64,000 nt of DNA from assembly GCA_043585095.1 (NCBI GenBank), contig CP121321.1:930001-994000 (forward strand), in the 5' to 3' direction. A program made the position numbers and the translations under genes. The stretch is from JANQIO01 sp043585095. Lineage in GTDB: Bacteria; Pseudomonadota; Gammaproteobacteria; Pseudomonadales; Halieaceae. Positions 17,177-26,401 of the stretch are shown piece after piece. Below the pieces are notes generated by a model. The model had not been told where the DNA came from and ran no database searches. It saw nothing but the letters and a program-made list of their open reading frames with translations. Within the stretch, counting starts at the first letter, position 1, and each line of letters starts with the position of its first letter.

Positions 17177-19111
17177 ATGAATAAAGTGGTAACCCAGGAA
17201 TTTATAGGCGATGACATCGAGTACATAGGTAGTAATCCAACCGACAATCGGCCGTTCTATGACGTTCTCAAATCCAATATGGAGCGTCGCGACGTTATGA
17301 AGGGCGGCCTGGCAATGGGCGCTTTGTCTTTCTTCGGCACCAGCCTGATGTCAGAGGCAGTCAACGCTCAAGTTAGCAATCGCCGCATCGACTTTCAGCC
17401 GGTAACGCTTGCAGATGCCGCCGCCGGTGACGGTAAGCAGCCTTTAATCTCGCCAGACTACAACATGCAAACGCTGATTCCCTGGGGCGACCCGCTGGAG
17501 CCCAGCGGCCCTGCCTACGTTGAGCGCGGCAACACCGCCGCGGAGCAGGCACGCCAGATCGGTATCGGTCACGACGGCATGTGGTACTTCCCGCTGCCTG
17601 AAGACTTCATTGCCGGCACGCAAGACCCCGACAACCCCGACGTTGACCTGTTGATTCGCTACAACAACACAAACAATCGCGGCGTGCTTTGCATCAACCA
17701 CGAATTCGGTAACAACTTCCACGTTCTGGGTAAAGACGCGCCGGAATCCTTGGAAGACGTGCGTATGTCGCAGCATGCCCACGGCGTATCTGTGGTGCGG
17801 ATTGAAAACATAGACGGCGAATGGCAGACCGTTGAAAGCAACGTGTCCCGCCGCATCCATGTAAACACACCGGTGGACTTCTCAGGCCCTGCCGCCGATA
17901 GTGATTTGCTGAAGACGCCGGCCGGCAACATTGCTCTGGGTACGGTCAATAACTGCGGTAATGCCACCACGCCGTGGGGTACCTACCTGACTTGTGAAGA
18001 AAACTTCAACGCCTACTTTGGTGCTACCAACGAACAAGACACCTGGATGCCTACTGAACTGCAAGAGCGCTTTGGTTTTGCGGAAGGCGGTACCTTTGGT
18101 AACTACCAGTGGTGGAACTTTGACAAGCGCTTCGACCTGTCAGATCCCGATTACAAAAACGAAGAGAACCGCTTTGGCTGGATGGTAGAGATTGATCCTC
18201 ACGATCCCACAGCCAAGCCTGTTAAGCGCACAGCCATGGGCCGCTTCAAGCACGAGGGCGGCGCCTACCGCGTTGGCGCTGGTAATCGCATCGCTTATTA
18301 CATGGGTGATGATGAGCGTTTCGACTACATCTACAAGTTCGTCTCCGCCGGCGACTGGCAGCAGATGCTGGCACAGGGCATCAGCCCGCTGGATGAAGGC
18401 ACTCTCTATGTCGCGCGCTTCAATGACGATGGTACGGCTGACTGGCTCGAGCTGAGCATGAACAATCCTTCTTTGTCGTCACTGTATGCCGACCAGGGTG
18501 AGCTGCTGGTAAACACACGTCTAGCTGCTGATGCGATCGGCGCAACCCCCATGGACAGGCCTGAGTGGACGGCAACGGCACCAGACGGCAACGTCTATGT
18601 CACGCTGACCAACAACAGCCGCCGTGAAACAGCCGATGCGGCTAACCCGCTGGCGCCTAACTCTGATGGCCATATCATCAAAATATTGGATGCCGATCCG
18701 GCGGATACGTCCTTTAACTGGGAAATCTTCCTGATTGCCCAGGACACGCATGGCACGGAAGAATCGTTTGCTGACCCGGACGGCTTATACGTGGACGCTG
18801 ATGGACGTGTCTTTATTGAGACCGACGGCGGTCAGAAGGATGGCTTAAACAACCAGTTGCTAATCGCTGACCCAGATACCAAGGAAATTCGCCGTCTGTT
18901 CATGGGCGTAAATGGAGATGAGATTACCGGTGTGGCGCATACGCCAGACCGTAAGACGTACTTCATCAACACTCAGCACCCTGGCAATGGTGATCCTTCG
19001 GCCACGAACTTCCCGGCGCCAACCGATGGCGTCACGGTGCCCCGAGATTGCACTATTGTCATTACGCACAAGGAGCGTCGTCCCGGACCGCAGGGTCGCG
19101 TCGGTTCCTAA
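17177..19111 (+). CDS. phoX: PhoX-family phosphatase (DUF839), Tat-exported
   Basis: A 644-residue PhoX-type protein; characterised PhoX enzymes are periplasmic Ca/Fe-dependent phosphomonoesterases that release phosphate from organic esters. The N-terminus has the family's NPTDNRPFYDVL segment and then a twin-arginine signal (RRDVMKGGLAMGALSFFG, Arg37-Arg38), so export folded through Tat is expected. GNCGNATTPWGTYLTCEEN-like and GRFKHEGGAYRVGAG segments are typical of the beta-propeller core. Tandem Pho boxes upstream support a phosphate-starvation role. The gene symbol reflects family membership; other DUF839 proteins have unknown substrates. It stands alone as a transcription unit and faces the monooxygenase gene. 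Confidence 0.85.
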   Translation: MNKVVTQEFIGDDIEYIGSNPTDNRPFYDVLKSNMERRDVMKGGLAMGALSFFGTSLMSEAVNAQVSNRRIDFQPVTLADAAAGDGKQPLISPDYNMQTLIPWGDPLEPSGPAYVERGNTAAEQARQIGIGHDGMWYFPLPEDFIAGTQDPDNPDVDLLIRYNNTNNRGVLCINHEFGNNFHVLGKDAPESLEDVRMSQHAHGVSVVRIENIDGEWQTVESNVSRRIHVNTPVDFSGPAADSDLLKTPAGNIALGTVNNCGNATTPWGTYLTCEENFNAYFGATNEQDTWMPTELQERFGFAEGGTFGNYQWWNFDKRFDLSDPDYKNEENRFGWMVEIDPHDPTAKPVKRTAMGRFKHEGGAYRVGAGNRIAYYMGDDERFDYIYKFVSAGDWQQMLAQGISPLDEGTLYVARFNDDGTADWLELSMNNPSLSSLYADQGELLVNTRLAADAIGATPMDRPEWTATAPDGNVYVTLTNNSRRETADAANPLAPNSDGHIIKILDADPADTSFNWEIFLIAQDTHGTEESFADPDGLYVDADGRVFIETDGGQKDGLNNQLLIADPDTKEIRRLFMGVNGDEITGVAHTPDRKTYFINTQHPGNGDPSATNFPAPTDGVTVPRDCTIVITHKERRPGPQGRVGS

Positions 19112-19130
19112 CGCAACGTGCTTCAGCAAT

Positions 19131-19192
19131 CAGGCCGCCTTGACGGTGGCCTGGTCACCCAACGCCGAAGTGCTGCCACTTCGGCGTTTTCA
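19131..19192 (+). terminator. Two tandem hairpins between convergent phoX and FMO genes
   Basis: The first hairpin (19131-19153) pairs CAGGCCGCC with GGTGGCCTG, one mismatch, 5-base loop. The second (19161-19188) is a perfect 12-bp stem, AACGCCGAAGTG and CACTTCGGCGTT with a 4-base loop, followed by TTCATTTC after GTT, making a short T-rich tail. The second hairpin lies inside the last codons of the opposing FMO gene and probably ends phoX transcripts. Confidence 0.7.
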
Positions 19193-20597
19193 TTTCTTCC
19201 ACGAATCGGGAGTAGTTCCAGGGCCAACTGGCGGGCACGCCGTCTACATCCAGGTACCAGCTCTGACAGCCCCCGGTATACCAGATGGTCTTTTTAGCGG
19301 CTTCCACGCGGGCCTCATCGAAGTTCTGCATGGCATCCTTGGTGGGCGCCAACGCGACACCGTCATTGCTGTCAATGCGATCCAGAAGCTGCTCGATATA
19401 GCCCCATTGATGCTCTGCGATATCAATAAGCGAGAAGTTACCCACCGGACCGTTTGGACCATTAAGCATGAAGAAATTGGGGAAGCCCGGCATGCCGATG
19501 GCCATATAGGCGATGGGGCGTCGGGACCACAGGGTTTCAAGATCAAGGCCGTCTTCGCCGACGATCTGCATAGGCCGCATGAACTGGTCAGCGCGAAAGC
19601 CGGTTGCAAAAGCGATGACGTCCAGTTCATGTAAACGTCCGTCGGTGGTGCGAATGCCTTTTGCTTCGATGCGCTCGATGTCGCTGCGCACCAGCTCGCA
19701 GCTGGGGTGCTGAATCTTCTCATAGTAGTTGGGCGAGAAGATCAGGCGCTTGCACATCGGTTCGTGGTCGGGTCGCAGGGCTTCACGCATCTCGGGGTCG
19801 GCAACGCTGTTTTCCAGGTTGTCGATGCAGGCAGAGCGCCAGATTTGTGCTCCTGGTGAATCAGGCTTGGTCAAACCATCGGTATAGGCTTCAACGTTGG
19901 CGGTGTAAGTGGCAACGTCCATGGCTGCTTCCAGCGCAGCGGGATCGGCGCGGAAGGCAGCACGCTCTTCTTCACTGAAGTGCCCGTTTTCCACCGGCAT
20001 GATCCACTGGGGCGTGCGCACGAAATGCTCCACTTTCTCGCTGACGCCAGCCAGTGCGGTAATGATCTGCACGCCGGTAGAGCCCATACCGATCACGCCG
20101 ACGCGCTTGCCTTCCAGCGGTACAGAATGATCCCAGCGCGCGGTGTGGAACAGCGCGCCCTCGAAATCTTCGATGCCGGGGATGTTCGGTAATGACGGGT
20201 GGTGAAGGACGCCTGTGGCGGCAATGACGACATCTGCGATATCGGTGGTACCGTTCTCTAGCGTGATCTGCCAGTGCTTGCCGTCCCAGGCCGCTTTTGT
20301 GATAGCGGTATTAAAATGCAGGTGTTCCCGCAGGCCGTATTTGTCGCAGCAGCGCTCAAAATAGTCCTGGATTTCGGCGCCCGGCGGCAGATGACGCGTC
20401 CAATCAGGGTTGCGTTCAAAGGTATAGGTGTAGTGGTGAGAGGGCACGTCACAGGTCAGGCCGGGGTAGGTGTTCTCCCGCCAGGTGCCACCCACGCGAT
20501 CCGCTTTCTCATAGATCACGAAGTCCAGGCCTTTGGCTTTGAGTTTGATACCTGCGAGTATGCCCGCCATGCCCGCGCCGATAACTACTACTCGCAT
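19155..20597 (-). CDS. FAD-dependent Baeyer-Villiger/FMO-type monooxygenase
   Basis: A 480-residue class B flavin monooxygenase that would use FAD and NADPH to insert oxygen into a ketone or oxidise a heteroatom. VVVIGAGMAGILAGIKL at the start binds FAD, and GVIGMGSTGVQ near residue 170 binds NADPH. The BVMO-like fingerprint is FEGALFHTARWDH (F-x-G-x3-H-x3-W). GGTWRENTYPGLTCDVPSHHYTYTF is typical of cyclohexanone/steroid-type BVMOs. It is the last gene of the minus-strand chsH2-chsH1-ltp2-like operon, 37 bp after the aldolase gene. Substrate unknown; a steroid or terpenoid ketone is plausible. Its final codons form the phoX terminator stem. Confidence 0.88.
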   Translation of the reverse strand: MRVVVIGAGMAGILAGIKLKAKGLDFVIYEKADRVGGTWRENTYPGLTCDVPSHHYTYTFERNPDWTRHLPPGAEIQDYFERCCDKYGLREHLHFNTAITKAAWDGKHWQITLENGTTDIADVVIAATGVLHHPSLPNIPGIEDFEGALFHTARWDHSVPLEGKRVGVIGMGSTGVQIITALAGVSEKVEHFVRTPQWIMPVENGHFSEEERAAFRADPAALEAAMDVATYTANVEAYTDGLTKPDSPGAQIWRSACIDNLENSVADPEMREALRPDHEPMCKRLIFSPNYYEKIQHPSCELVRSDIERIEAKGIRTTDGRLHELDVIAFATGFRADQFMRPMQIVGEDGLDLETLWSRRPIAYMAIGMPGFPNFFMLNGPNGPVGNFSLIDIAEHQWGYIEQLLDRIDSNDGVALAPTKDAMQNFDEARVEAAKKTIWYTGGCQSWYLDVDGVPASWPWNYSRFVEEMKTPKWQHFGVG

Positions 20598-20634
20598 ACT
20601 ATTCTCCTGATCCGTTTAGCCTGGCTCAGTTTGC

Positions 20635-21810
20635 CTAAGGCATTTTTCCTAGAACCGCGCCACCGGTGGGAACGCCTGCACCGGATGTAACCAGTGCGTG
20701 ATCTATGGCTTTGTCCGGTTGGTTAACAGACTGGCCGCGCAGTAGCTTCACCGCTTCCACAATGCCATTCACCCCGTGTATATAGGCTTCGCTAAGCTGG
20801 CCGCCATGGGTGTTGGTGGGCAGTCTTCCGCCGGGGGCCAGGGCGCCGTCCTTCACAAAGTCACCGGATTCGCCCCGAGCGCAAAAACCCCAGGCTTCCA
20901 ACTGCCAAAGCACGGTTGGTGTGAACGCGTCGTAGATCACCGCGGCATCAATATCACTGGCGGAAAGCCCCGCCATCTCATAGCAGTCATTAGCCGCCAA
21001 GGCGATTTCTGGCGACACCGCAAACTCCTCGCGGTAAAAAGACGTCATCTGTTCTTGATCCTTGGCTGCACACTGGGCCACGCCGCGCACGCTGACGCCG
21101 GGTTGCTTCAGATCACGCGCACGCTCCGGCGTGGTCACAATAACCGCAGAGCCGCCGTCACTTTCCTGGCAGCAGTCGTACAAACGCAGCGGACGGGCGA
21201 TCAAACGTTGCGCTTCATACTCTTCCCGGTCGAAAGGCTTACCGTAGAAGAAGGCGTCGGGGTTGGTAACCGCATAGTCACGGGTGGCCTTGGCGACCTC
21301 ATAAAACGCATCGGTGGTAATACCGGTTTGCTGCATCCAGCGCGTGGTGAACATCGCGACCCAGCTAGCTGGCGTTAGTAAGCCGTAGGGCATATACCAG
21401 CCCCAGTGGATGGCATCTGCGGTGACGATTTCCCCGGAGACGCCGCCTGAGTAGCGGTGGCCGCTGCGCCCGTTGAGCGCGCGGTACACGGCAACGGTCT
21501 CGGCCATCCCGGTTGCCACGGCCATTACGGCTTGATGCAGGGCGCCGGTGGCGGCACCGCCACCGTAGTGGGCGCGCCCGTAGAAACTGAGGTCACCGCA
21601 GCCCAGCGCGCGGGCGACTTCGATCTCATCGTTGTTGTCCATGGTGAAGGTGGCCATGCCATCGATCGCAGAAGGATGCAGGCCGGCATCGTCGCAGGCG
21701 GTCTTAATTGCCTGTACGGCCAGACTCAGCTCGGACACACCGGAGTTCTTGCTAAAGGCGGTATTACCAATGCCGGCGATAACCGTTTTATCGCGAATGT
21801 TTGCCGTCAT
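20635..21810 (-). CDS. Thiolase-fold retro-aldolase, Ltp2-like (copy 1)
   Basis: A 391-residue thiolase-superfamily protein of the SCP-x/lipid-transfer type. Mycobacterial Ltp2 cleaves the 17-hydroxy-3-oxo-pregnenoyl-type CoA side chain by retro-aldol reaction in complex with ChsH2. Where thiolases carry the nucleophilic Cys, this protein has HYGGGAATGALHQA, which fits an aldolase rather than a thiolase. YDAFTPTVLWQLEAWGFC and NTHGGQLSEAYIHGVNG are conserved C-terminal motifs. The start at MTANIRDKTVIAGIG overlaps the upstream MaoC gene by four bases (ATGA). It is clearly paralogous to the plus-strand copy near 32-33 kb. Confidence 0.85.
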   Translation of the reverse strand: MTANIRDKTVIAGIGNTAFSKNSGVSELSLAVQAIKTACDDAGLHPSAIDGMATFTMDNNDEIEVARALGCGDLSFYGRAHYGGGAATGALHQAVMAVATGMAETVAVYRALNGRSGHRYSGGVSGEIVTADAIHWGWYMPYGLLTPASWVAMFTTRWMQQTGITTDAFYEVAKATRDYAVTNPDAFFYGKPFDREEYEAQRLIARPLRLYDCCQESDGGSAVIVTTPERARDLKQPGVSVRGVAQCAAKDQEQMTSFYREEFAVSPEIALAANDCYEMAGLSASDIDAAVIYDAFTPTVLWQLEAWGFCARGESGDFVKDGALAPGGRLPTNTHGGQLSEAYIHGVNGIVEAVKLLRGQSVNQPDKAIDHALVTSGAGVPTGGAVLGKMP

Positions 21811-22241
21811 GCGGACTCTCCTGGCAGTGCGATAGTCACGGTGCCCTGCATGTGCATACCCCAAATGTTGTTCTCGCCGTTGACGGCGATTTTCACTGTT
21901 CCGTCCCCGGTATCGACCTCAGTGACTTCACCGGTGATAGTCATAATCATGCCGGGCAGGTTAGGTGCACCCAGGCGCAGTGCCAGCGCTTTGACTTCTG
22001 CTTCGGGCCCGCTCCAGTCGGTAACAAAACGACTCATTAAGCCCTGACTGGTGAGGATGTTCATGAATACATCGGGCAGTCCTGTCGCCTGCGCCGCGGC
22101 TTTGTCATGATGAACTGTCTCGTAGTCTCGCGTTGCCATGGCGCCGCCGACGATCAAACCGGTTGTGATGGGTATTTCCAAAGTGGGCAGTGCATCGCCT
22201 ACCGCAATGTCCACAGCGGATAGCGTGGTGTGATGACTCAT
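21807..22241 (-). CDS. MaoC-like hydratase, ChsH1-like
   Basis: A 144-residue single hot-dog-fold hydratase. The hydratase-2 motif is seen as RDYETVHHDKAAAQATGLPDVFMN (about residues 38-61), followed by the substrate-loop segment FVTDWSG. Mycobacterial ChsH1 pairs with the MaoC domain of ChsH2 to hydrate the 17(20)-unsaturated C22 steroid CoA. Here the partner is the immediately upstream gene, with which it shares an ATGA overlap; the downstream aldolase also overlaps by four bases. The three-gene order equals Rv3542c-Rv3541c-Rv3540c. Confidence 0.83.
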   Translation of the reverse strand: MSHHTTLSAVDIAVGDALPTLEIPITTGLIVGGAMATRDYETVHHDKAAAQATGLPDVFMNILTSQGLMSRFVTDWSGPEAEVKALALRLGAPNLPGMIMTITGEVTEVDTGDGTVKIAVNGENNIWGMHMQGTVTIALPGESA

Positions 22242-23224
22242 GCGGCACCTCCTGCGGGGTAAAACTGGGGCAAGGTGGTTTTTTCATCCACGGCCTCAAT
22301 TCTGCCTTCAACGGCCATTCCGATAGACACATCCTCGTAGTCACAACCCGCCAGGTTAGCGACAAAGTGCACGCCTTCTTCCAGCTTTATCACGGCGCAA
22401 AGCACAGGATACTGGTAGCCGGGGACGCGAGGGTGGTGCAGTTCGGTGTAGCTCATGACTTCGCCCTTCATGCCCGACTCAATGCTGTCCCACTCCATTG
22501 ATTGGCACTCGCCGCACATGGGGCGCGGCGGATGGCGCAAGGTCTGGCAGTTTTTACAGCGCTGAATCATCAGCTTGCCGTCATCGCAGGCCTCCCACCA
22601 CCAGCCATTATCATGACCCCGGGGTGACGGTATGCGTGTTGGTACCTCCAGAGAACTGTCTTCGCTGGCTTGCTGCTGTGGGGCTTCTGCGGGCTGAAAC
22701 TTGAGCACGCGGAAGCGCTGGGTGCCAATGCTGTCGCCGTTCTGGTCGGTAAAGGTCGCCAGCGTTTCGAAGAAATAGCCGATACCGCGCGCGGTAGCTT
22801 TCTGCTCCGAGATGCTATCGATCACCATTTCCATGTAAACCTGATCACCTGGCTGCACCTCCTTGTGGTATTCCTGCACCACGTCGGTACCAAGAATGCC
22901 GGTGAAGCCGTATTCGTTAAACAGTTCAACCAGGTCGCTTTGCGCGTCCGGGCTGCGTCCGCGCAAGGCGACCTGCACACCCTCCTGATTCCAGACGTAC
23001 ATCATCGCCGCGGGTGCGATAGTGTGGCCACGGCGGCTGTCTGCAGCCCAGGCTTCATCCTGGTAGGCGGGGTTGGCGTCACCCATCACTTCTGTCCAGT
23101 GACGGATCATAGAGGGGTTAACCGTGTCGGCTGCGGGCTGCCTCGCGCAGACCTCGCGGCCCACGTAGGCGCGTATCTTTTCTTCAAATTCCTGTAGCTG
23201 CTCCGGTGACATGATTCCTTGCAT
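22238..23224 (-). CDS. MaoC-DUF35 fusion protein, ChsH2-like
   Basis: A 328-residue two-domain protein. Residues about 10-170 form a MaoC/hot-dog domain (VNPSMIRHWTEVMGDANPAYQD). Residues about 195-328 are a DUF35 domain with a rubredoxin-like zinc ribbon (CKNCQTLRHPPRPMCGEC) and an OB-fold (GEVMSYTELHHPRVPGYQYP). This architecture is that of mycobacterial ChsH2, where the MaoC part works with ChsH1 in enoyl-CoA hydration and the DUF35 part docks the Ltp2 aldolase. Both partner genes follow directly. The start could instead be the ATG four codons downstream (MSPEQLQEF). Confidence 0.85.
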   Translation of the reverse strand: MQGIMSPEQLQEFEEKIRAYVGREVCARQPAADTVNPSMIRHWTEVMGDANPAYQDEAWAADSRRGHTIAPAAMMYVWNQEGVQVALRGRSPDAQSDLVELFNEYGFTGILGTDVVQEYHKEVQPGDQVYMEMVIDSISEQKATARGIGYFFETLATFTDQNGDSIGTQRFRVLKFQPAEAPQQQASEDSSLEVPTRIPSPRGHDNGWWWEACDDGKLMIQRCKNCQTLRHPPRPMCGECQSMEWDSIESGMKGEVMSYTELHHPRVPGYQYPVLCAVIKLEEGVHFVANLAGCDYEDVSIGMAVEGRIEAVDEKTTLPQFYPAGGAA

Positions 23225-23306
23225 CCCGGCCTAAGAGTTGGCCACGGTAAACCTCAGCGATCAGCCGGAGCAAGACGCGGCGTATCCCCGATGCTATCGG
23301 TTCAAG

Positions 23307-23332
23307 TAGTCGACTATCTCGCATCCGCGAGA
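23307..23332. promoter_or_regulatory. Palindromes in the chsH2-like/sulfotransferase divergent region
   Basis: TAGTCGACTA is a perfect 10-bp palindrome, immediately followed by the inverted repeat TCTCGC-atcc-GCGAGA. Both sit in the 154-bp region between two divergent genes, where an operator for a shared regulator would be expected. No known consensus matched. Confidence 0.35.
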
Positions 23333-23378
23333 CCGTGTCGGTGGGCTACACTGCGTCGCAAAGTATAAGGAGCAGGTC

Positions 23379-24539
23379 ATGGGCGAACAGCATTTTCATC
23401 CTGAAGCATTGATAGAGCAGGCCATGGAAGGCACTGAGCTGAGTGACTTCGGCGAGCTACCGGTGCGTCCGGGCCTGAATGCGCTTTGCGAGACTTATGA
23501 TCGCAACGTGCTGGATCCCGAAGGTCGCGCAAAGTGCCGCGAGCGACTAGTGAACCTGCTGTCGGTGCGGCTGCGCCTGGAGCGCGCGTTCAGCACTATC
23601 CCCAATCTGGATGAACAGGAAATCATCGCGCCGTTATTCGTGACCGGTTTGCCTCGCTCGGGGACCTCCGCGCTCATCAATTTGCTCGCACAGGCTCCAG
23701 AGAATCGCGGTCTGTTGCAGTGGGAAGTGCAATTCCCTGATCCCTGGCCCGGTTCGGCGCCTGGTCAGGAGGATCCGCGTTACGGCTATCTGGTGAAAGC
23801 ACTGGAGGAGCATCAGGACCCTGAGTTCAAGAAAATTCATTACGTCGATGCGGACACGCCGGAAGAGTGCTGCATGATTCACTCCTATGCCTTGCACGGC
23901 GTGCAGCTGGGATTTGAAATTATGCTTGAGCCTTATCGGAGTTGGTTGCTAGCCGAAGATCTCGAGCCTCTGTATCGCTATCAGAAAAAACTCCTGCAGC
24001 TATTGAATTGGCGCAACCCCGGCCATCGCTGGGTGCTCAAGGCCCCGGCGCATATGTGGGGTATCGATGCGATTCAAAAGGTCTTCCCGGACGCAGGCTT
24101 TGTCTGGTGTCATCGCGAGCCGGTGTCGGTTGTTGCCAGCATTAACAGCATGAACGAACAAGTGATGCGTATGTACGCCGGCGACAGTAGTCATATCCCG
24201 CCCGGTGACGTCGGTCATGCGGTGATGGAGTGGTATGCACAGTCTCTGGAGGCCGGTCTTGCGGCACGCGCCGCGTCGCCCGCGGAGCGTTTTGTCGATT
24301 GCTCACAGGCCGAAATCGCCCAGGCACCCATGCAGGTCATCGAGAAGATCTATCAGGGCCATGGCTGGCCCTTGGATGATGAAGCACGCGCGGCGTTTCA
24401 GTCCTACATCGACGCCAATCCGAAAGGCAAACACGGTCGTCATGAATACGATCTGGCAAGCTTTGGCCTCACTGAAGCCGAGGTTCGTGAGCGCTTTGCG
24501 TTCTACACAGACAATCCCGCCTGGCCGATCAGCGACTAG
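23379..24539 (+). CDS. PAPS-dependent sulfotransferase family protein
   Basis: A 386-residue protein of the sulfotransferase fold, which normally transfers sulfate from PAPS to a hydroxyl or amine. The 5'-phosphosulfate loop reads VTGLPRSGTSALINLLAQ near residue 89, and the 3'-phosphate-binding segment appears as FVWCHREPVSVVASINSM near residue 245. Similar bacterial sulfotransferases of this size occur in steroid-degradation neighbourhoods, but the acceptor here is unknown. It is divergent from the ChsH2-like operon and convergent with the SLC13 permease. An ATAAGGAGC ribosome site is well placed. Confidence 0.85.
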   Translation: MGEQHFHPEALIEQAMEGTELSDFGELPVRPGLNALCETYDRNVLDPEGRAKCRERLVNLLSVRLRLERAFSTIPNLDEQEIIAPLFVTGLPRSGTSALINLLAQAPENRGLLQWEVQFPDPWPGSAPGQEDPRYGYLVKALEEHQDPEFKKIHYVDADTPEECCMIHSYALHGVQLGFEIMLEPYRSWLLAEDLEPLYRYQKKLLQLLNWRNPGHRWVLKAPAHMWGIDAIQKVFPDAGFVWCHREPVSVVASINSMNEQVMRMYAGDSSHIPPGDVGHAVMEWYAQSLEAGLAARAASPAERFVDCSQAEIAQAPMQVIEKIYQGHGWPLDDEARAAFQSYIDANPKGKHGRHEYDLASFGLTEAEVRERFAFYTDNPAWPISD

Positions 24540-24571
24540 CTGCTTGAGTAGTTGCGGGCTCCCTTGCGGGA

Positions 24572-26308
24572 TTAGCTACCGGTAAAGGGAAATACGATAG
24601 GGATTAGGTAGAGCACGGTGACGGTGTACACCAGCGACACCGGCAGACCGGCACGCACGTAGTCGCGGAATTCATAGCCCGCCAGGTTTTGCACCATCAG
24701 GTTTGTGGTGTAGCCATAGGGCGTGAGGAAGCTGGCGCTAGCGCCGAAGGCTACCGCCATCACAAAGGGCATCACGTCCAGTCCATAACTCTGCGCGAGC
24801 CCATAGGCCAGCGGAAACACCAGGGCGGCTGCCGCATTGTTAGTCATGATCTCGGTGAGCAGTAGCGTCAGCAGGTAGATGCCGGCGACCGCCCCGTAGG
24901 GACCCAGATCCGCGAGATAGGTATGAAAGCCGTCGGTAAGCACGGTAACCATGCCGGAGTCATTCAGCACCTGTGCCCAGATCAGCGCTGACGCAATGAT
25001 CAACCACAGCTCGAAGGGGAAGCGCCTGCGCAGCTCTTCGGCTTTCACTGTGCCCATCAGCAGCATGCCTGCCAGCATGAACGCCAGCCCTTTGAGCAGA
25101 GGCACCAGGTCCAGCGTTGCTAGCGTAATCACCGCGAGCAAGCCGCCGCTAATAAAGACATTCTCCAGCTGACTGATACCTCCCGCGTTGACGTTGTCCT
25201 GCACCACGAAGAAGTTCTTCTTAATATTGCGTCGATCATCAAAGTCAGGGCCGGTTGCCAGCATCAGACGATCACCGGCCTGAATGCTGATGTCGCCTAA
25301 TTTGCCAGATAGACGCTTGCCGCCGCGATGTAAGCCGACGACCGCGGCATCAAACAAAGAGCGAAAGCCGGCCTCTTTGATTGTCTTACCCTCAACGTTG
25401 GCGTTGGGCATGACAATCACTTCGGTGAGGTTTTGCTCCAGTAGGCCTTCTTCCACCGCAAACATGTTCAGGCCTTCAAATTGATCCAACACCTGAAGTT
25501 TCTTGATATCGCCTGAAAAGATCAGTTTGTCGCCGGTTTCTATAACCTCGCTGGGCGTCACCGGACTGATCAGATTCTCGCCGCGAACGATTTCCACCAG
25601 GAACAAGGTATCGAGGTCGCGCAGCCGGTTGTCGATTACCGACTTGCCCACCAGTGACGAGTTCGCCATGACTTCCGTTTCAATGAGGTATTCCGCAACA
25701 GCAACGTCTTCGGCTTCATAAGCAGGCAAGGCCTGCTTGCTGGTGATGACGATTACGATGAGCCCCAAGAATGCGGCGCTGGCGCCGACAATAAAGAAAT
25801 CAAAAAACCGTAAGCCCTGTCCCGTCGCATCGGCTAAAAAGCTAGACACGATTAAATTGGTAGAGGTGCCGATCAGCGTCATGGTGCCGCCGAGGATCGC
25901 CATGTAAGACAAGGGGATCAGCAGTTTGGAAGCGGGGTGGTGGGGGTTATTGCGCACGGTAGCCGCCAGGGTGGCGACCACCGCCGTGTTATTTACGATC
26001 GCTGACGATAGCGCCGTGACAACGCCCATGCGCAGCAGGCTATTTTTGTAGCCTTTGTCGATCAGGCGGGCAGCCATATCGTTGAGCCAGGTGATTTTCT
26101 CAATGCCCACCGACACCAGCAATAGCAAGATCAGCGTGACCAGTCCTGGGTTCATGGCTTTATCGAGGATGACGTGGGTATCGACCAGGCCGCCTAAATA
26201 GCAGCCCAACATGGTGAGCACGAAGACTCTTGCGGCGGACACACGGGTGAATACTAGCCCGTAGATCAGCAGCAGGAACAGGCCCAGCGTCAGCAATTGC
26301 TCAAACAT
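24572..26308 (-). CDS. SLC13/DASS-type permease with central TrkA-C domains
   Basis: An integral membrane protein of about 578 residues of the divalent-anion:sodium symporter family. Hydrophobic segments cluster at both ends. LSSAIVNNTAVVATLA and the mirrored TEIMTNNAAAALVFP carry the SNT/NNT-like ligand motifs of the family. Between them (about residues 200-380) are two RCK_C/TrkA-C repeats (VIDNRLRDLDTLFLVEIVRGENLISP; GDKLIFSGD; GDRLMLATG), as in sulfate-type members. The start was placed at MFEQLLTLG; two ATGs lie upstream in frame. Substrate (sulfate, dicarboxylate or other anion) cannot be told. A link to the neighbouring sulfotransferase via sulfate is tempting but unproven. Confidence 0.85.
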   Translation of the reverse strand: MFEQLLTLGLFLLLIYGLVFTRVSAARVFVLTMLGCYLGGLVDTHVILDKAMNPGLVTLILLLLVSVGIEKITWLNDMAARLIDKGYKNSLLRMGVVTALSSAIVNNTAVVATLAATVRNNPHHPASKLLIPLSYMAILGGTMTLIGTSTNLIVSSFLADATGQGLRFFDFFIVGASAAFLGLIVIVITSKQALPAYEAEDVAVAEYLIETEVMANSSLVGKSVIDNRLRDLDTLFLVEIVRGENLISPVTPSEVIETGDKLIFSGDIKKLQVLDQFEGLNMFAVEEGLLEQNLTEVIVMPNANVEGKTIKEAGFRSLFDAAVVGLHRGGKRLSGKLGDISIQAGDRLMLATGPDFDDRRNIKKNFFVVQDNVNAGGISQLENVFISGGLLAVITLATLDLVPLLKGLAFMLAGMLLMGTVKAEELRRRFPFELWLIIASALIWAQVLNDSGMVTVLTDGFHTYLADLGPYGAVAGIYLLTLLLTEIMTNNAAAALVFPLAYGLAQSYGLDVMPFVMAVAFGASASFLTPYGYTTNLMVQNLAGYEFRDYVRAGLPVSLVYTVTVLYLIPIVFPFTGS

Positions 26309-26401
26309 GCAGCGCATGTTCCCCGACTGGATGGGTAAACACAAGCGGGTCTGAGACTGTTAGAATGCGCGGCTTCAAAACATCATCACGAGATCTTGCA
26401 C

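Noticed and set aside
18912..19634. 240-codon plus-strand frame spanning the phoX end and FMO C-terminus
   Set aside because: It overlaps two well supported genes and the terminator hairpins, with no recognisable domain.
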